A stretch of DNA of 10,828 nt from Microcaldota archaeon (GTDB taxonomy: Archaea; Micrarchaeota; Micrarchaeia; Norongarragalinales; UBA10210): positions 1 to 10,828 of the forward strand of contig DUGE01000035.1 in assembly GCA_013331595.1 (NCBI GenBank). Reading direction: 5' to 3'. Numbering within the stretch: position 1 is the stretch's first letter; each line of letters begins with the position of its first letter. The notes below the pieces were generated by a model, which worked only from the letters and a program-made list of their open reading frames with translations, had not been told where the DNA came from and did not search any database. Below, one piece after another: positions 4,627 to 10,790 of this stretch. Both the position numbers and the translations under genes were made by a program.

Positions 4627-5361
4627 TTATCTTCTCTCTCTTGCGCGCATCATTATGTTCAAAACCCTCTCAGCCTCGGGGAAATACACGCCATTCCCCG
4701 CATCAGCCCTACTAATGTCTTCCGCATTGTTTGCCAAGAAGAATTTATTTTCCTTCCTCACGGCATGAAAAACGCTCTTTCGCTGATGGTCAATAACGCC
4801 GGTTTTTTCCAAGAAAGAAAGCAGCTCGTCCGCAGCTCCAGGCTCATGCTCAAAGAATTCCAATGCCCGCAGCATTACCACATTCTGGACGTTCCTTGCA
4901 AAATGCTCTTCAGTGGAATTATGGCGAACTAACCCGTTTCCCCTAACTATCGCCATATGATTTGAGGCACCAACAATGCGGGCATAGTCTAGCTTGGTCT
5001 TTTGATCGAAAACATTTTGCCAAAGAAAGTGCCCGAATTCGTGCAACAAATCGTGAAAACCAACAGTGCCCACAGTAACAACCTTGCCCCTAGTTGAAGA
5101 ACAACGCCCTTCAATAGAGGAAACGCCAGCCTTGACGCTCAAACCATTATTCAAAAGAACGTGCGCAAGAGAATCCGGCACTAAAACAAGCAAAGTCTGC
5201 GGGTTGGGGGTTGAATGCCTAGTACGCGTTATGGCGTGCTCCCCTTCAGCCGAAAGCTCGCGGTCAACAAGCATAGTACTGTTCCATAATATGGGATTTT
5301 GAAAGTCCAGTTTAAGGACGGGGTATCTTCTCCCGAATTCCGAAAGCAACTGCGAATTCAT
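4627..5361 (-). CDS. Putative zincin (gluzincin-like) metallopeptidase
   Basis: A 244-residue protein carrying HEFGH (107-111) in the helix FHDLLHEFGHFLWQ, a textbook HExxH zinc-binding and catalytic motif. About 40 residues on, NSTEEHFARNVQNV (E151 or E152) is well placed to give the third, glutamate ligand of a gluzincin. The N-terminal ~95 residues form a mixed sheet region (LLVLVPDSLAHVLL and GKVVTVGTVG lead into the active-site helix). The C-terminal part is helical. There is no signal peptide or membrane segment, so it should act in the cytoplasm. The ATG at 5361 lies 25 bases from a TATA-like TTTTTATTTC (5381-5390), arguing for a leaderless mRNA; a TTG at 5376 is a poorer start. I do not recognise the family or substrate. 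Confidence 0.65.
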   Translation of the reverse strand: MNSQLLSEFGRRYPVLKLDFQNPILWNSTMLVDRELSAEGEHAITRTRHSTPNPQTLLVLVPDSLAHVLLNNGLSVKAGVSSIEGRCSSTRGKVVTVGTVGFHDLLHEFGHFLWQNVFDQKTKLDYARIVGASNHMAIVRGNGLVRHNSTEEHFARNVQNVVMLRALEFFEHEPGAADELLSFLEKTGVIDHQRKSVFHAVRKENKFFLANNAEDISRADAGNGVYFPEAERVLNIMMRARERR

Positions 5362-5380
5362 ATAAGAAAAGCACAAACGA

Positions 5381-5390
5381 GAAATAAAAA
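5381..5390 (-). promoter_or_regulatory. TATA box of the metallopeptidase gene
   Basis: On the minus strand this reads TTTTTATTTC, centred 25 bases before the ATG at 5361. Nearly the same box (TTTTTATTTT, 10781-10790) stands at the same distance before the unrecognised gene at the right edge. The metallopeptidase gene therefore need not depend on the membrane-protein operon upstream. Confidence 0.55.
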
Positions 5391-5424
5391 CTCGTTAGAA
5401 TGGGCAAGCCAACTAAAATGAAAA

Positions 5425-6249
5425 TTAGTCTTCCATCCTTGCATCCAAAAATTTCTTCACGGCAAACAATTCCACGGCTATTAGCACCAATATCACCACG
5501 TAGGCAAGCGTTCCTTCAATGCCCTGCGTTTCAACCAAAACCGATGATGCGCGTGGCGTTTCAGATGGCGCAGCACCTTGAACGGCAAAGGAAAAAGTTT
5601 TTCCCTCGAACGGCCCGAGGCCCTGCAAAAGCCATTGCTTTCCGCTGTCGTCCTTCAAAATAAATGCGGACGCCCGGACAGAACTGTTGTTCTTCACCTT
5701 GAAATCGACAACCGAAACCAAACCATCAGCGGATTGGTAAACGCGCGAATGGCGTTCGATAATTAGCGATTTCGGTTCTTGCGGCAGGCAAGCCAAAACT
5801 CCGGACGGCTCCGTGCCGCCATTGCCGATTTCAATAATTTCAGGCGTGGTTGAAGCCAAAGGCCCGGCCGTAGCCTGTGGGAAAGGGCTTGCGCCCGTTG
5901 AAGGCGCCGGTGCGCCAGCTTTAGATAAAATAACGTTAAGCCCTCCGGCAGCGTTGTTTTCAGCGAACAAAACCACGCCAAGAACCAAATTGGGATGATT
6001 TTTCTGCGCGAAGAAAATGCTTGAAGCATTACCCAAGTTAAGCTCGAACAATGCTTCGCTGCCTGCACCGCCGTCATCAATAAGTATGAAAGACAGGCCT
6101 TCGAAAACGGCTTCATCGCCGTTGTCCATAATCTGCGCAACCGAAGGCGTTTGGGCGAAAGCAAAAACGGAAAACAGCAGGGCGAAAAAAACCGCTATGA
6201 AAATTCGGTTTGGTGAAAGCAAAAAAACCACTTTGCGCAAAAAGCTCAC
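5425..6249 (-). CDS. Secreted, C-terminally membrane-anchored surface protein
   Basis: A 274-residue protein with an N-terminal hydrophobic segment (~15-31, FIAVFFALLFSVFAFA) and a likely signal-peptidase site after AFA before QTPS. Next come a first beta-rich domain (~35-110), a Pro/Ala/Ser/Thr linker (~112-137, APAPSTGASPFP) and a second Ig-like beta domain (~158-240, SVVDFKVKNNSSVRASAFIL, then GPFEGKTFSF). It closes with a transmembrane helix (~247-265) and a short charged tail (KKFLDARMED). The bulk should face outside, with the tail in the cytoplasm. The GTG start overlaps the stop of the upstream gene as GTGA, so the two are almost certainly co-translated. No enzyme motif is seen. A binding or structural role is inferred; I do not recognise a family. 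Confidence 0.7.
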   Translation of the reverse strand: MSFLRKVVFLLSPNRIFIAVFFALLFSVFAFAQTPSVAQIMDNGDEAVFEGLSFILIDDGGAGSEALFELNLGNASSIFFAQKNHPNLVLGVVLFAENNAAGGLNVILSKAGAPAPSTGASPFPQATAGPLASTTPEIIEIGNGGTEPSGVLACLPQEPKSLIIERHSRVYQSADGLVSVVDFKVKNNSSVRASAFILKDDSGKQWLLQGLGPFEGKTFSFAVQGAAPSETPRASSVLVETQGIEGTLAYVVILVLIAVELFAVKKFLDARMED

Positions 6250-6653
6250 TTGCGGTAGCCCCTAATCCGCTGTTTCTCGCTTGATTTCTCCGGCCTTATT
6301 CCAAGCGCATTGCGGACTGTGCGCTCGCCGAAAGCCCTTGCGCGCTCGAAATCGATTTCGTCAAGCTTGTTTTTCAGAAAGCCTTTTTTTTCAAGCGCAA
6401 TCTGGTTCACCAGGCGGGCGTTGGGCATTTTTTTTAAAGCACTCTCAACCGCATTGCCTACGCTCAACAGGCCTTTGGCGTAAAAAAGCGCAATGCTTCC
6501 CTTTACTTCCGGCTTTGCCTTCGCCGCATCGAGAAAAACCAGGTCGAAACCGTCCAAGTACTCCTCGGAATATTCGGCCTTGCCGCCCGCATCTGCAGCG
6601 CCCTCGCCAATCTTCAAGGCCAACTCTCCCTTTCCGACAACCAGGATTTTCAT
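6246..6653 (-). CDS. Small Rossmann-like protein of unknown function
   Basis: A 135-residue soluble protein. It opens with a beta strand and Gly-rich turn, MKILVVGKGELALKIGEGA, then a second strand unit (FDLVFLDAA), as in a nucleotide-binding or receiver-like fold. The C-terminus is helical and very basic (RPEKSSEKQRIRGYRK). I chose the ATG at 6653 because a TATA-like CTTTAAAATT (6677-6686) lies about 28 bases before it and because it precedes the first strand directly; the ATG at 6662 and longer forms to 6710 are in frame but less likely. Its stop overlaps the GTG start of the surface protein. Pairing a cytoplasmic, basic-tailed protein with a surface protein suggests one process, but nothing in the sequence names it. 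I do not recognise the family. Confidence 0.65.
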   Translation of the reverse strand: MKILVVGKGELALKIGEGAADAGGKAEYSEEYLDGFDLVFLDAAKAKPEVKGSIALFYAKGLLSVGNAVESALKKMPNARLVNQIALEKKGFLKNKLDEIDFERARAFGERTVRNALGIRPEKSSEKQRIRGYRK

Positions 6654-6676
6654 GTGGTGCATTAGGCCGGCAGGCA

Positions 6677-6686
6677 ATTTTAAAGT
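6677..6686 (-). promoter_or_regulatory. TATA box of the Rossmann-like / surface-protein operon
   Basis: On the minus strand this reads CTTTAAAATT, centred about 28 bases before the ATG at 6653. It faces away from the TATA-like GTTTTAAAC (6728-6736) of the divergent membrane-protein gene. Confidence 0.45.
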
Positions 6687-6727
6687 TTGTCTAAAACCCC
6701 GGGAGTGCAAAGCGGTTTTTCAAAAGA

Positions 6728-6736
6728 GTTTTAAAC
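6728..6736 (+). promoter_or_regulatory. Candidate TATA box of the two-pass membrane protein gene
   Basis: GTTTTAAAC, centred about 31 bases before the ATG at 6763. A transcript starting near 6759 would be almost leaderless for that ATG, or would have a leader of about 20 bases holding GGAGG for the ATG at 6781. Confidence 0.4.
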
Positions 6737-6762
6737 CACTTTCGGTTGCTAAATTCAAAACA

Positions 6763-7059
6763 ATGGAGGGGATTGAGGACATGGCAGTATTGACGAAAGT
6801 TGGGGTAATGTCCATGGCGAAGTTCATGGGCGCAATGGGCGCAATAATGGGATTGATCTTTGGGATAATAATGGCGGTATTTCTTAGTGCGGTTGGGACT
6901 AAAAGCGGGCTTGGCTTTTTTGGGGGGTTGGGTGTTTTGGGCATACTCATACTGCCAATCGCCTATGGCATTGGGATGTTCGTCGCCGGCGCAATCTACG
7001 CGTTCATTATGAACGTTATTTTGGGTTTGGTCGGCGGAATCGAACTGGAACTCAAGTGA
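6763..7059 (+). CDS. Small two-pass membrane protein (DUF3566-like)
   Basis: A 98-residue hydrophobic protein. It has a short N-terminal amphipathic part (LTKVGVMSMAKF), a first membrane helix (~20-43, MGAIMGLIFGIIMAVFLSAV), a Gly-rich turn (TKSGLGFFGGLG) and a long second hydrophobic stretch (~55-90, with ILPIAYGIGMFVAGAIYAFI) that may be one or two helices. It ends in GGIELELK. The layout of a KVG.MS.AK start, an ILPI segment and a GGIE.EL end resembles small archaeal membrane proteins related to DUF3566; I am not certain of the family. Its function is unknown. The start is either the ATG at 6763 or that at 6781; GGAGG at 6765-6769 lies between them and could serve the latter. It stands alone between divergent and convergent neighbours. 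Confidence 0.7.
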   Translation: MEGIEDMAVLTKVGVMSMAKFMGAMGAIMGLIFGIIMAVFLSAVGTKSGLGFFGGLGVLGILILPIAYGIGMFVAGAIYAFIMNVILGLVGGIELELK

Positions 7060-7085
7060 AAAAAAAGCAATCCCTTTTCTTTTTT
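7059..7085. terminator. Bidirectional T-run terminator between convergent genes
   Basis: A run of eight A at 7059-7066 (eight T on the minus strand, after the DUF2797 gene) and a run of six T at 7080-7085 (after the membrane-protein gene) lie in the 30-base gap between the two stops. Each strand thus gets its own poly-T stop signal. Confidence 0.6.
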
Positions 7086-7089
7086 GGGC

Positions 7090-7839
7090 TCATTCAAATG
7101 CCCTTCCAACTGCCGTGCCTAATGGAAAAGCCTTAAGCCCTTCCCCCTCAAGAAACAAAATAGGGCCTTTCCACCCTACTACCAGGCCAGAAAGGGCATC
7201 GGTTTTAACTACACGTTCAAATGGAACTGGATAATTTTCCGTCAAGTCAACCGGAAGTTCGTCAACGAAATTTGCGGCAAAACCCTCGAGGTTTTTAGCG
7301 AGTTCCTTAGCCTGCAATAGTTTTTCCACCGCTGGCTTTTGTTCAAGCCAATCGATTTTTTGCTGGGCGTAAACCCTGCCCAAAAGCCCTTTGTCGAAAA
7401 GCAGGGATTCCACAAAACGCGCTTGCTTTCCATTCAACCCAGCAAAAACCTTGACGCCCCAGTCGGCGCCCTGCTCCAAAAGCCTTTGCTGCAAGCGCGC
7501 TTCAATAGAAACGCCCGCTTTAACATTATCGCCGAAAAGCGCGAGGTAAACGCAGTATTTCCCGCCGAAACACCTGTCGCGCAAGTTTTTGTCGTACTGA
7601 AGGCACTTGTCACCAGGGCAATCCATGCAAATGTTCCAGGCGTTGGCAATGCCGCACTCGTAGCACTCGCTGCCTGAAATTACGCCGTTGAAGCACGAAA
7701 CGCAGTAATGCCCTTCAGCAAAATCAAGGGAAATCTGGGAGTTTTTTCCCAGCGGGATTTTCTCTTCAGAACCGCGGGAAGTTTCCTTCACAGTGAGCGT
7801 CGGGACTTGGTAAAACTCAACGGACGAGATTAGTTTCAT
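7090..7839 (-). CDS. DUF2797 family cysteine-rich protein
   Basis: A 249-residue protein with a central cysteine-rich zone (C46, C49, C59, C62, C71, C74, C79, C90, C96) starting YCVSCF and including CYECG and CMDCPGDKC. It is followed by YCVYLALFGDNVKAGVS and QQRLLEQGADWGVKVF. The VYLA...KVGVS..R...QGA order is the mark of DUF2797, an uncharacterised family widespread in archaea and actinobacteria; the VYLA...KAGVS part recalls a GIY-YIG-like core, and the cysteines should bind zinc or another metal. The C-terminus (~200-249) is a beta-rich extension. The ATG at 7839 is about 27 bases from a TATA-like CTTTTAACCT (7861-7870), so it is probably leaderless; a GTG at 7842 directly precedes it. 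Family call firm, function unknown. Confidence 0.85.
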   Translation of the reverse strand: MKLISSVEFYQVPTLTVKETSRGSEEKIPLGKNSQISLDFAEGHYCVSCFNGVISGSECYECGIANAWNICMDCPGDKCLQYDKNLRDRCFGGKYCVYLALFGDNVKAGVSIEARLQQRLLEQGADWGVKVFAGLNGKQARFVESLLFDKGLLGRVYAQQKIDWLEQKPAVEKLLQAKELAKNLEGFAANFVDELPVDLTENYPVPFERVVKTDALSGLVVGWKGPILFLEGEGLKAFPLGTAVGRAFE

Positions 7840-7860
7840 CACTAAGCGCTTGAAAAAACG

Positions 7861-7870
7861 AGGTTAAAAG
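7861..7870 (-). promoter_or_regulatory. TATA box of the DUF2797 gene
   Basis: On the minus strand this reads CTTTTAACCT, about 27 bases before the ATG at 7839. It lies in the 66-base gap after the upstream VapC gene, so the DUF2797 gene probably has its own promoter. Confidence 0.45.
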
Positions 7871-7905
7871 CCTGAGCAGACGTGCGTGCCGATGGCTTTT
7901 GGAGG

Positions 7906-8265
7906 TTAAATTATTTTCGATAAATTATCGTCAAAAGTCAAGACTTGCGCATTGAGGTTTTTAGCCTGGGCGGCTAATGCTGCATCAGTAAAGCTTATTC
8001 GGGGGTAATACTCGAAAAACAATTGCATTGCTTGCTTCAGGTTATCTATGGAAAGCAAAACGACCGGGGTTTGCTGAAGCAATTCGGTTACCGAATTCTT
8101 TACTTTTTGTTTGTCTTTGACTCTCTTTTGCAAAACATTAGCCACTTCAGCCAAAACGAGTTCGTTAAACACACTGTCTTTCAAGTCAAGCTTCAGGGCA
8201 CCTTCGTGGAGAGAATCTCGCTCATTCAAAAAAGCGACTAGGACGCTAGAATCTAAAAGTTTCAT
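7906..8265 (-). CDS. vapC: VapC toxin, PIN-domain ribonuclease (second locus)
   Basis: A 119-residue PIN domain with the expected acids: D5 (KLLDSSVLV), E40 (LVLAEVANVL), D94 (SFTDAALAA) and D112/D113 (LTFDDNLSK). It is somewhat shorter than the PIN protein at 3708 and not obviously a recent copy of it, as the sequences differ outside the motifs. The start ATG lies 12 bases after the stop of the ribbon-helix-helix antitoxin gene, with GGGAGA as ribosome-binding site in that gap. It should be an active RNase held in check by its antitoxin. Confidence 0.9.
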   Translation of the reverse strand: MKLLDSSVLVAFLNERDSLHEGALKLDLKDSVFNELVLAEVANVLQKRVKDKQKVKNSVTELLQQTPVVLLSIDNLKQAMQLFFEYYPRISFTDAALAAQAKNLNAQVLTFDDNLSKII

Positions 8266-8277
8266 TGCAGTCTCCCT

Positions 8278-8499
8278 CTATTCGTAAAGGATTTTGTCTA
8301 TCTCCCGGCTTAAGTTTTCAGTTCCCTTCCCGAAATCAACCGGCTTTACCGCAAGTAATCCTTTTCGTTCCATTTGGCTGGCAAAAAGAAAAATAGCCTG
8401 GCTTACTACCTCGCCAATATTCTTGTCTTCCCTCCCCGCAAGCATTTTTGCCGCCTTGTAAGCCTTTTCGTCCACGTTCTTAATCAAGACGTTAACCAT
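8278..8499 (-). CDS. vapB: VapB antitoxin, ribbon-helix-helix type
   Basis: A 73-residue protein. The start MVNVLIKNVDEKAYKAAKML gives the beta strand and first helix, and REDKNIGEVVSQAIFLFASQ the second helix of a ribbon-helix-helix (MetJ/Arc) DNA-binding fold. The rest (KPVDFGKGTENLSREIDKIL) is a flexible, charged tail suited to wrapping VapC. The ATG at 8499 is preferred since GGTGG (8506-8510) lies six bases before it; a GTG at 8502 is adjacent. Three GTATA repeats spaced nine bases apart lie in its promoter and are the likely operator. It is followed directly by vapC, the usual antitoxin-first order. Confidence 0.85.
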   Translation of the reverse strand: MVNVLIKNVDEKAYKAAKMLAGREDKNIGEVVSQAIFLFASQMERKGLLAVKPVDFGKGTENLSREIDKILYE

Positions 8500-8511
8500 C
8501 ACAAACCACCT

Positions 8512-8538
8512 AAGTATAACTAGTATAGCTGGTATATA
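8512..8538. repeat. Three 9-bp direct repeats (GTATA core) in the vapBC promoter, candidate operator
   Basis: AAGTATAAC, TAGTATAGC and TGGTATATA follow one another without gaps, with GTATA cores at 8514, 8523 and 8532. The last core is part of the TATA-like box (GTTATATACC on the minus strand, 8531-8540). Ribbon-helix-helix antitoxins typically bind short tandem sites as linked dimers, so binding here would hide the promoter. Confidence 0.6.
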
Positions 8539-8540
8539 AC
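8531..8540 (-). promoter_or_regulatory. TATA box of the ribbon-helix-helix vapBC operon
   Basis: On the minus strand this reads GTTATATACC. It predicts a transcript starting near 8510, right at the GGTGG ribosome-binding site, giving a leader of about ten bases. Confidence 0.5.
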
Positions 8541-8602
8541 ATTAAGGTTTATTTTAGTTAAACAAAAAGTTGATGCTCTTGATTAGAGCGTTTGATGATA
8601 TC

Positions 8603-10177
8603 TTATTTGCCTAAAGTCGCTTTTACCAAACCGTCGAAAAGCGGTTCTGGCTCTTCAAGGCGCGAGTCGAATTCCGGGTGGAATTGGGAGCCTATGTGAA
8701 ACTCCTGGGTTTTCAGCTCGCCGATTTTCATTATCTCGCGCTTGGGGTCGCGGCCCGAAAAAACCCACCCGGCCTTTTCTAGAGCGTCTACATATTCCGG
8801 GTTGATTTCATAGCGGTGCCTGAAGCGCTTGTATATTTTTTCATCCTTGTAAAGCGAAAAGGCGAGGGTGTTCTTCAAAACCTTCACGTCAAAAGCGCCC
8901 AGGCGCGTGGTCCCGCCCATTTCACGCACTTCCCTCTGCTCAGGAAGGATGCAAATCACCGGATTTTTCGTATTTGGGTTGATTTCGGCCGTGTTTGCGT
9001 CCTTGAAGCCCAAAACATTGCGCGCAAATTCGACAATGGCCAATTGAAGCCCGTAGCACAAACCCAAGTAAGGAAGATTTTTCTCGCGGGCGTACTGGAT
9101 GGTTTTGATTATTCCCTCCACTCCGCGCTCACCCCAGCCGCCCGGAACCACGAACGCATCGAAACCTTCGAGCGATTGCGTTCCTGCCTCGACTTTCTCT
9201 GAATCAATCAAAACCGCATTGAGCTTCACGCCATTGTGCAGCGCGGCATGCGCCAGCGCCTCGAAAACGCTCATGTAAGTGTCTTTCGTCGTCGCGTATT
9301 TCCCGACAACAGCAATGGTTTTCTCCACCTTAGGCTTTTTGTCGAGCAAAGCCTTCCACTCTACCAAATCGTCGTTCTTCAGTTTCAATGAAAGCTTTTC
9401 GGCAATGGGCCGGTGGATTTCCTGCTCTTGAAGCACCAAAGGCAGCTTGTAAACGCTGTCCACGTTCGCGCTGTAAAAAACGGCTTCTGGCGCGACGTTG
9501 CAGAACATGGCTATTTTCGCCCGGGCTTCCCTGCCCAGGGGCTTTTCGCTCCTTGCCACTATAATGTCCGGCTGTATTCCGCTTGCCAAAAGCATTTTCA
9601 CCGAATGCTGCAGGGGCTTGGTCTTCTGCTCGCCGGTCGTTACAGTGGGAACCAACGCCAAGTGGATGAAAACGCACTCGTCGCCCTCAAAGCGCATTTG
9701 CCTGATCGCTTCCAGCACAACTTCACTTTCAATATCGCCCACAGTTCCGCCTAGTTCGACAACAAGCACGTCAGCGCCAGTGACTTTCGCACTGTTGCGG
9801 ATGCAGCGCTTGACTTCGTTGGTAACGTGCGGAATCATTTGCAGCGTTTTGCCGAGATAATCGCCCTTGCGCTCTTTCTCGATAACGGCCTTGTAAGCCT
9901 GACCCATCATGAAATTCTGCTCGCGGCGGGCAAAAATGTTGAGGAAGCGCTCGTAATTGCCCACGTCCAAGTCGCATTCAAACCCGTCTTGGGTTACGAA
10001 AACTTCGCCGTGCTCGAAGGGGTTCAAAGTGCCCGCATCGCAATTCAAGTAAGGGTCGATTTTCATGCAATTGGCATTCGCGCCCTTGCTTTTCAAAATG
10101 CGGGCGATGGAAGATGACAGGGTTCCCTTGCCCAGGGAACTTAAAACCCCGCCCGTGACAAAAACATACTTAGCCAT
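8603..10177 (-). CDS. pyrG: CTP synthase (glutamine-hydrolysing)
   Basis: A 524-residue enzyme that converts UTP, ATP and glutamine to CTP in the cytoplasm; the usual length is ~530-550. The synthetase half has KYVFVTGGVLSSLGKG at the start, HGEVFVTQDG, CDLDVGNYERF (Mg-binding Asp kept) and ELGGTVGDIES (Mg-binding Glu kept). The glutaminase half has PGGWGERG, LGLCYGLQ (nucleophile C374) and FHPEF (H500, E502), so the Cys-His-Glu triad is complete. Odd points: NCDAGTLNPFEHG replaces the very conserved NVDPGTMSP.QHG, and a Trp stands in GGWGERG where Phe is usual. The ATG at 10177 is chosen because MAKYVFVTGG matches the family start; a TTG at 10192 and a GTG at 10189 are in frame. GGTG at 10189-10192 is a distant ribosome-binding site. 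It appears to be monocistronic. Confidence 0.97.
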   Translation of the reverse strand: MAKYVFVTGGVLSSLGKGTLSSSIARILKSKGANANCMKIDPYLNCDAGTLNPFEHGEVFVTQDGFECDLDVGNYERFLNIFARREQNFMMGQAYKAVIEKERKGDYLGKTLQMIPHVTNEVKRCIRNSAKVTGADVLVVELGGTVGDIESEVVLEAIRQMRFEGDECVFIHLALVPTVTTGEQKTKPLQHSVKMLLASGIQPDIIVARSEKPLGREARAKIAMFCNVAPEAVFYSANVDSVYKLPLVLQEQEIHRPIAEKLSLKLKNDDLVEWKALLDKKPKVEKTIAVVGKYATTKDTYMSVFEALAHAALHNGVKLNAVLIDSEKVEAGTQSLEGFDAFVVPGGWGERGVEGIIKTIQYAREKNLPYLGLCYGLQLAIVEFARNVLGFKDANTAEINPNTKNPVICILPEQREVREMGGTTRLGAFDVKVLKNTLAFSLYKDEKIYKRFRHRYEINPEYVDALEKAGWVFSGRDPKREIMKIGELKTQEFHIGSQFHPEFDSRLEEPEPLFDGLVKATLGK

Positions 10178-10239
10178 GCCCTTTTGCACCAACTTAAATG
10201 GTTCAGCCTACACGCGCTAAAAACCACTTCGAGAAATAG

Positions 10240-10261
10240 GGCACGCCCTCAAAAGAGTGCC
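10240..10261. other. Bulged hairpin upstream of pyrG
   Basis: GGCA...CTC-AAAA-GAG-TGCC can form a seven-pair stem with a four-base bulge (CGCC, 10244-10247) and an AAAA loop. It lies between the end of the unrecognised gene at 10300 and the pyrG start, with no T-run after it on either strand, so it is not a clear terminator. It may have no function. Confidence 0.2.
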
Positions 10262-10286
10262 TGAATAAAATTTGTTGAAACCGATT

Positions 10287-10291
10287 AAAAA
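10287..10291 (-). terminator. Short T-run after the unrecognised right-edge gene
   Basis: Five T residues on the minus strand, eight bases after the stop at 10300. It is a weak archaeal-type stop signal before the pyrG promoter region. Confidence 0.3.
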
Positions 10292-10299
10292 GCTTTGCT

Positions 10300-10761
10300 T
10301 CATTTGACGGGCGTTATGCTGACTCGCCTTGCTGCTTTTGTAGCGTCCGATAGCTTCTCCCTCAACGCATCCAAATCTTCTTCGGTTAGTTTCAGGTCAG
10401 GATGGAAAACACGTCCCAAAAAAGAGGACGTCGACAATTCAACTAGCCAATAGTCTCCGTCCGCATGGCGCCTAGAATGGATTTTGCGGCTAAAACCTAT
10501 AAAAGGCGTATCTCTCATTCCGGGCAGGGCTCCTTCCGACCTTTCTCTGAAGCGGGTGTGAAAATCGGTCGTTATCTCGTGGCATAAAATTGCTAATCTA
10601 ACATTCAAACGTTCCAATTGCCGTGGGGATTTTGTCTTTATAACTGCAAATTTGCTTACACAACTCGTCCCTCCTGATTCTTCATAGGCTTTGAAACCGA
10701 GTCTCTTTCCAGAAATAGGGTGCAACGCGCATTCCTGGCCGGTAGCTCTTGGTTTCGCCAT
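10300..10761 (-). CDS. Unrecognised 153-residue protein
   Basis: A soluble, basic protein that I cannot assign. It begins MAKPRATGQECALHPISGKR; the middle holds LNVRLAILCHEITTDFHTRF, then GMRDTPFIGFSRKIHSRRHA, DGDYWLVELSTSSFLGRVFH and a helical acidic stretch LTEEDLDALREKLSDATKAA. Several His and three Cys (11, 34, 60) are present but form no clear metal site, and HEITTDFH is not an HExxH motif. No signal peptide or membrane helix is visible. The ATG at 10761 lies 25 bases from a TATA box (10781-10790), which fits a leaderless gene; a GTG at 10776 is a less likely start. The gene stands alone upstream of pyrG on the same strand. Open reading, codon use and promoter position make it a credible real gene. 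Confidence 0.6.
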   Translation of the reverse strand: MAKPRATGQECALHPISGKRLGFKAYEESGGTSCVSKFAVIKTKSPRQLERLNVRLAILCHEITTDFHTRFRERSEGALPGMRDTPFIGFSRKIHSRRHADGDYWLVELSTSSFLGRVFHPDLKLTEEDLDALREKLSDATKAARRVSITPVK

Positions 10762-10780
10762 ATAACTTGTTTTCACTAGG

Positions 10781-10790
10781 AAAATAAAAA
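10781..10790 (-). promoter_or_regulatory. TATA box of the unrecognised right-edge gene
   Basis: On the minus strand this reads TTTTTATTTT, centred 25 bases before the ATG at 10761. It closely matches the metallopeptidase promoter at 5381-5390 in sequence and spacing. Confidence 0.5.

Noticed and set aside
6281..6694. A 137-codon plus-strand open frame opposite the Rossmann-like gene.
   Set aside because: The product is Arg/Pro/Cys-rich, as antisense frames of this composition usually are, and it lacks a promoter. The minus-strand reading is better because of its GTGA coupling and leaderless promoter.
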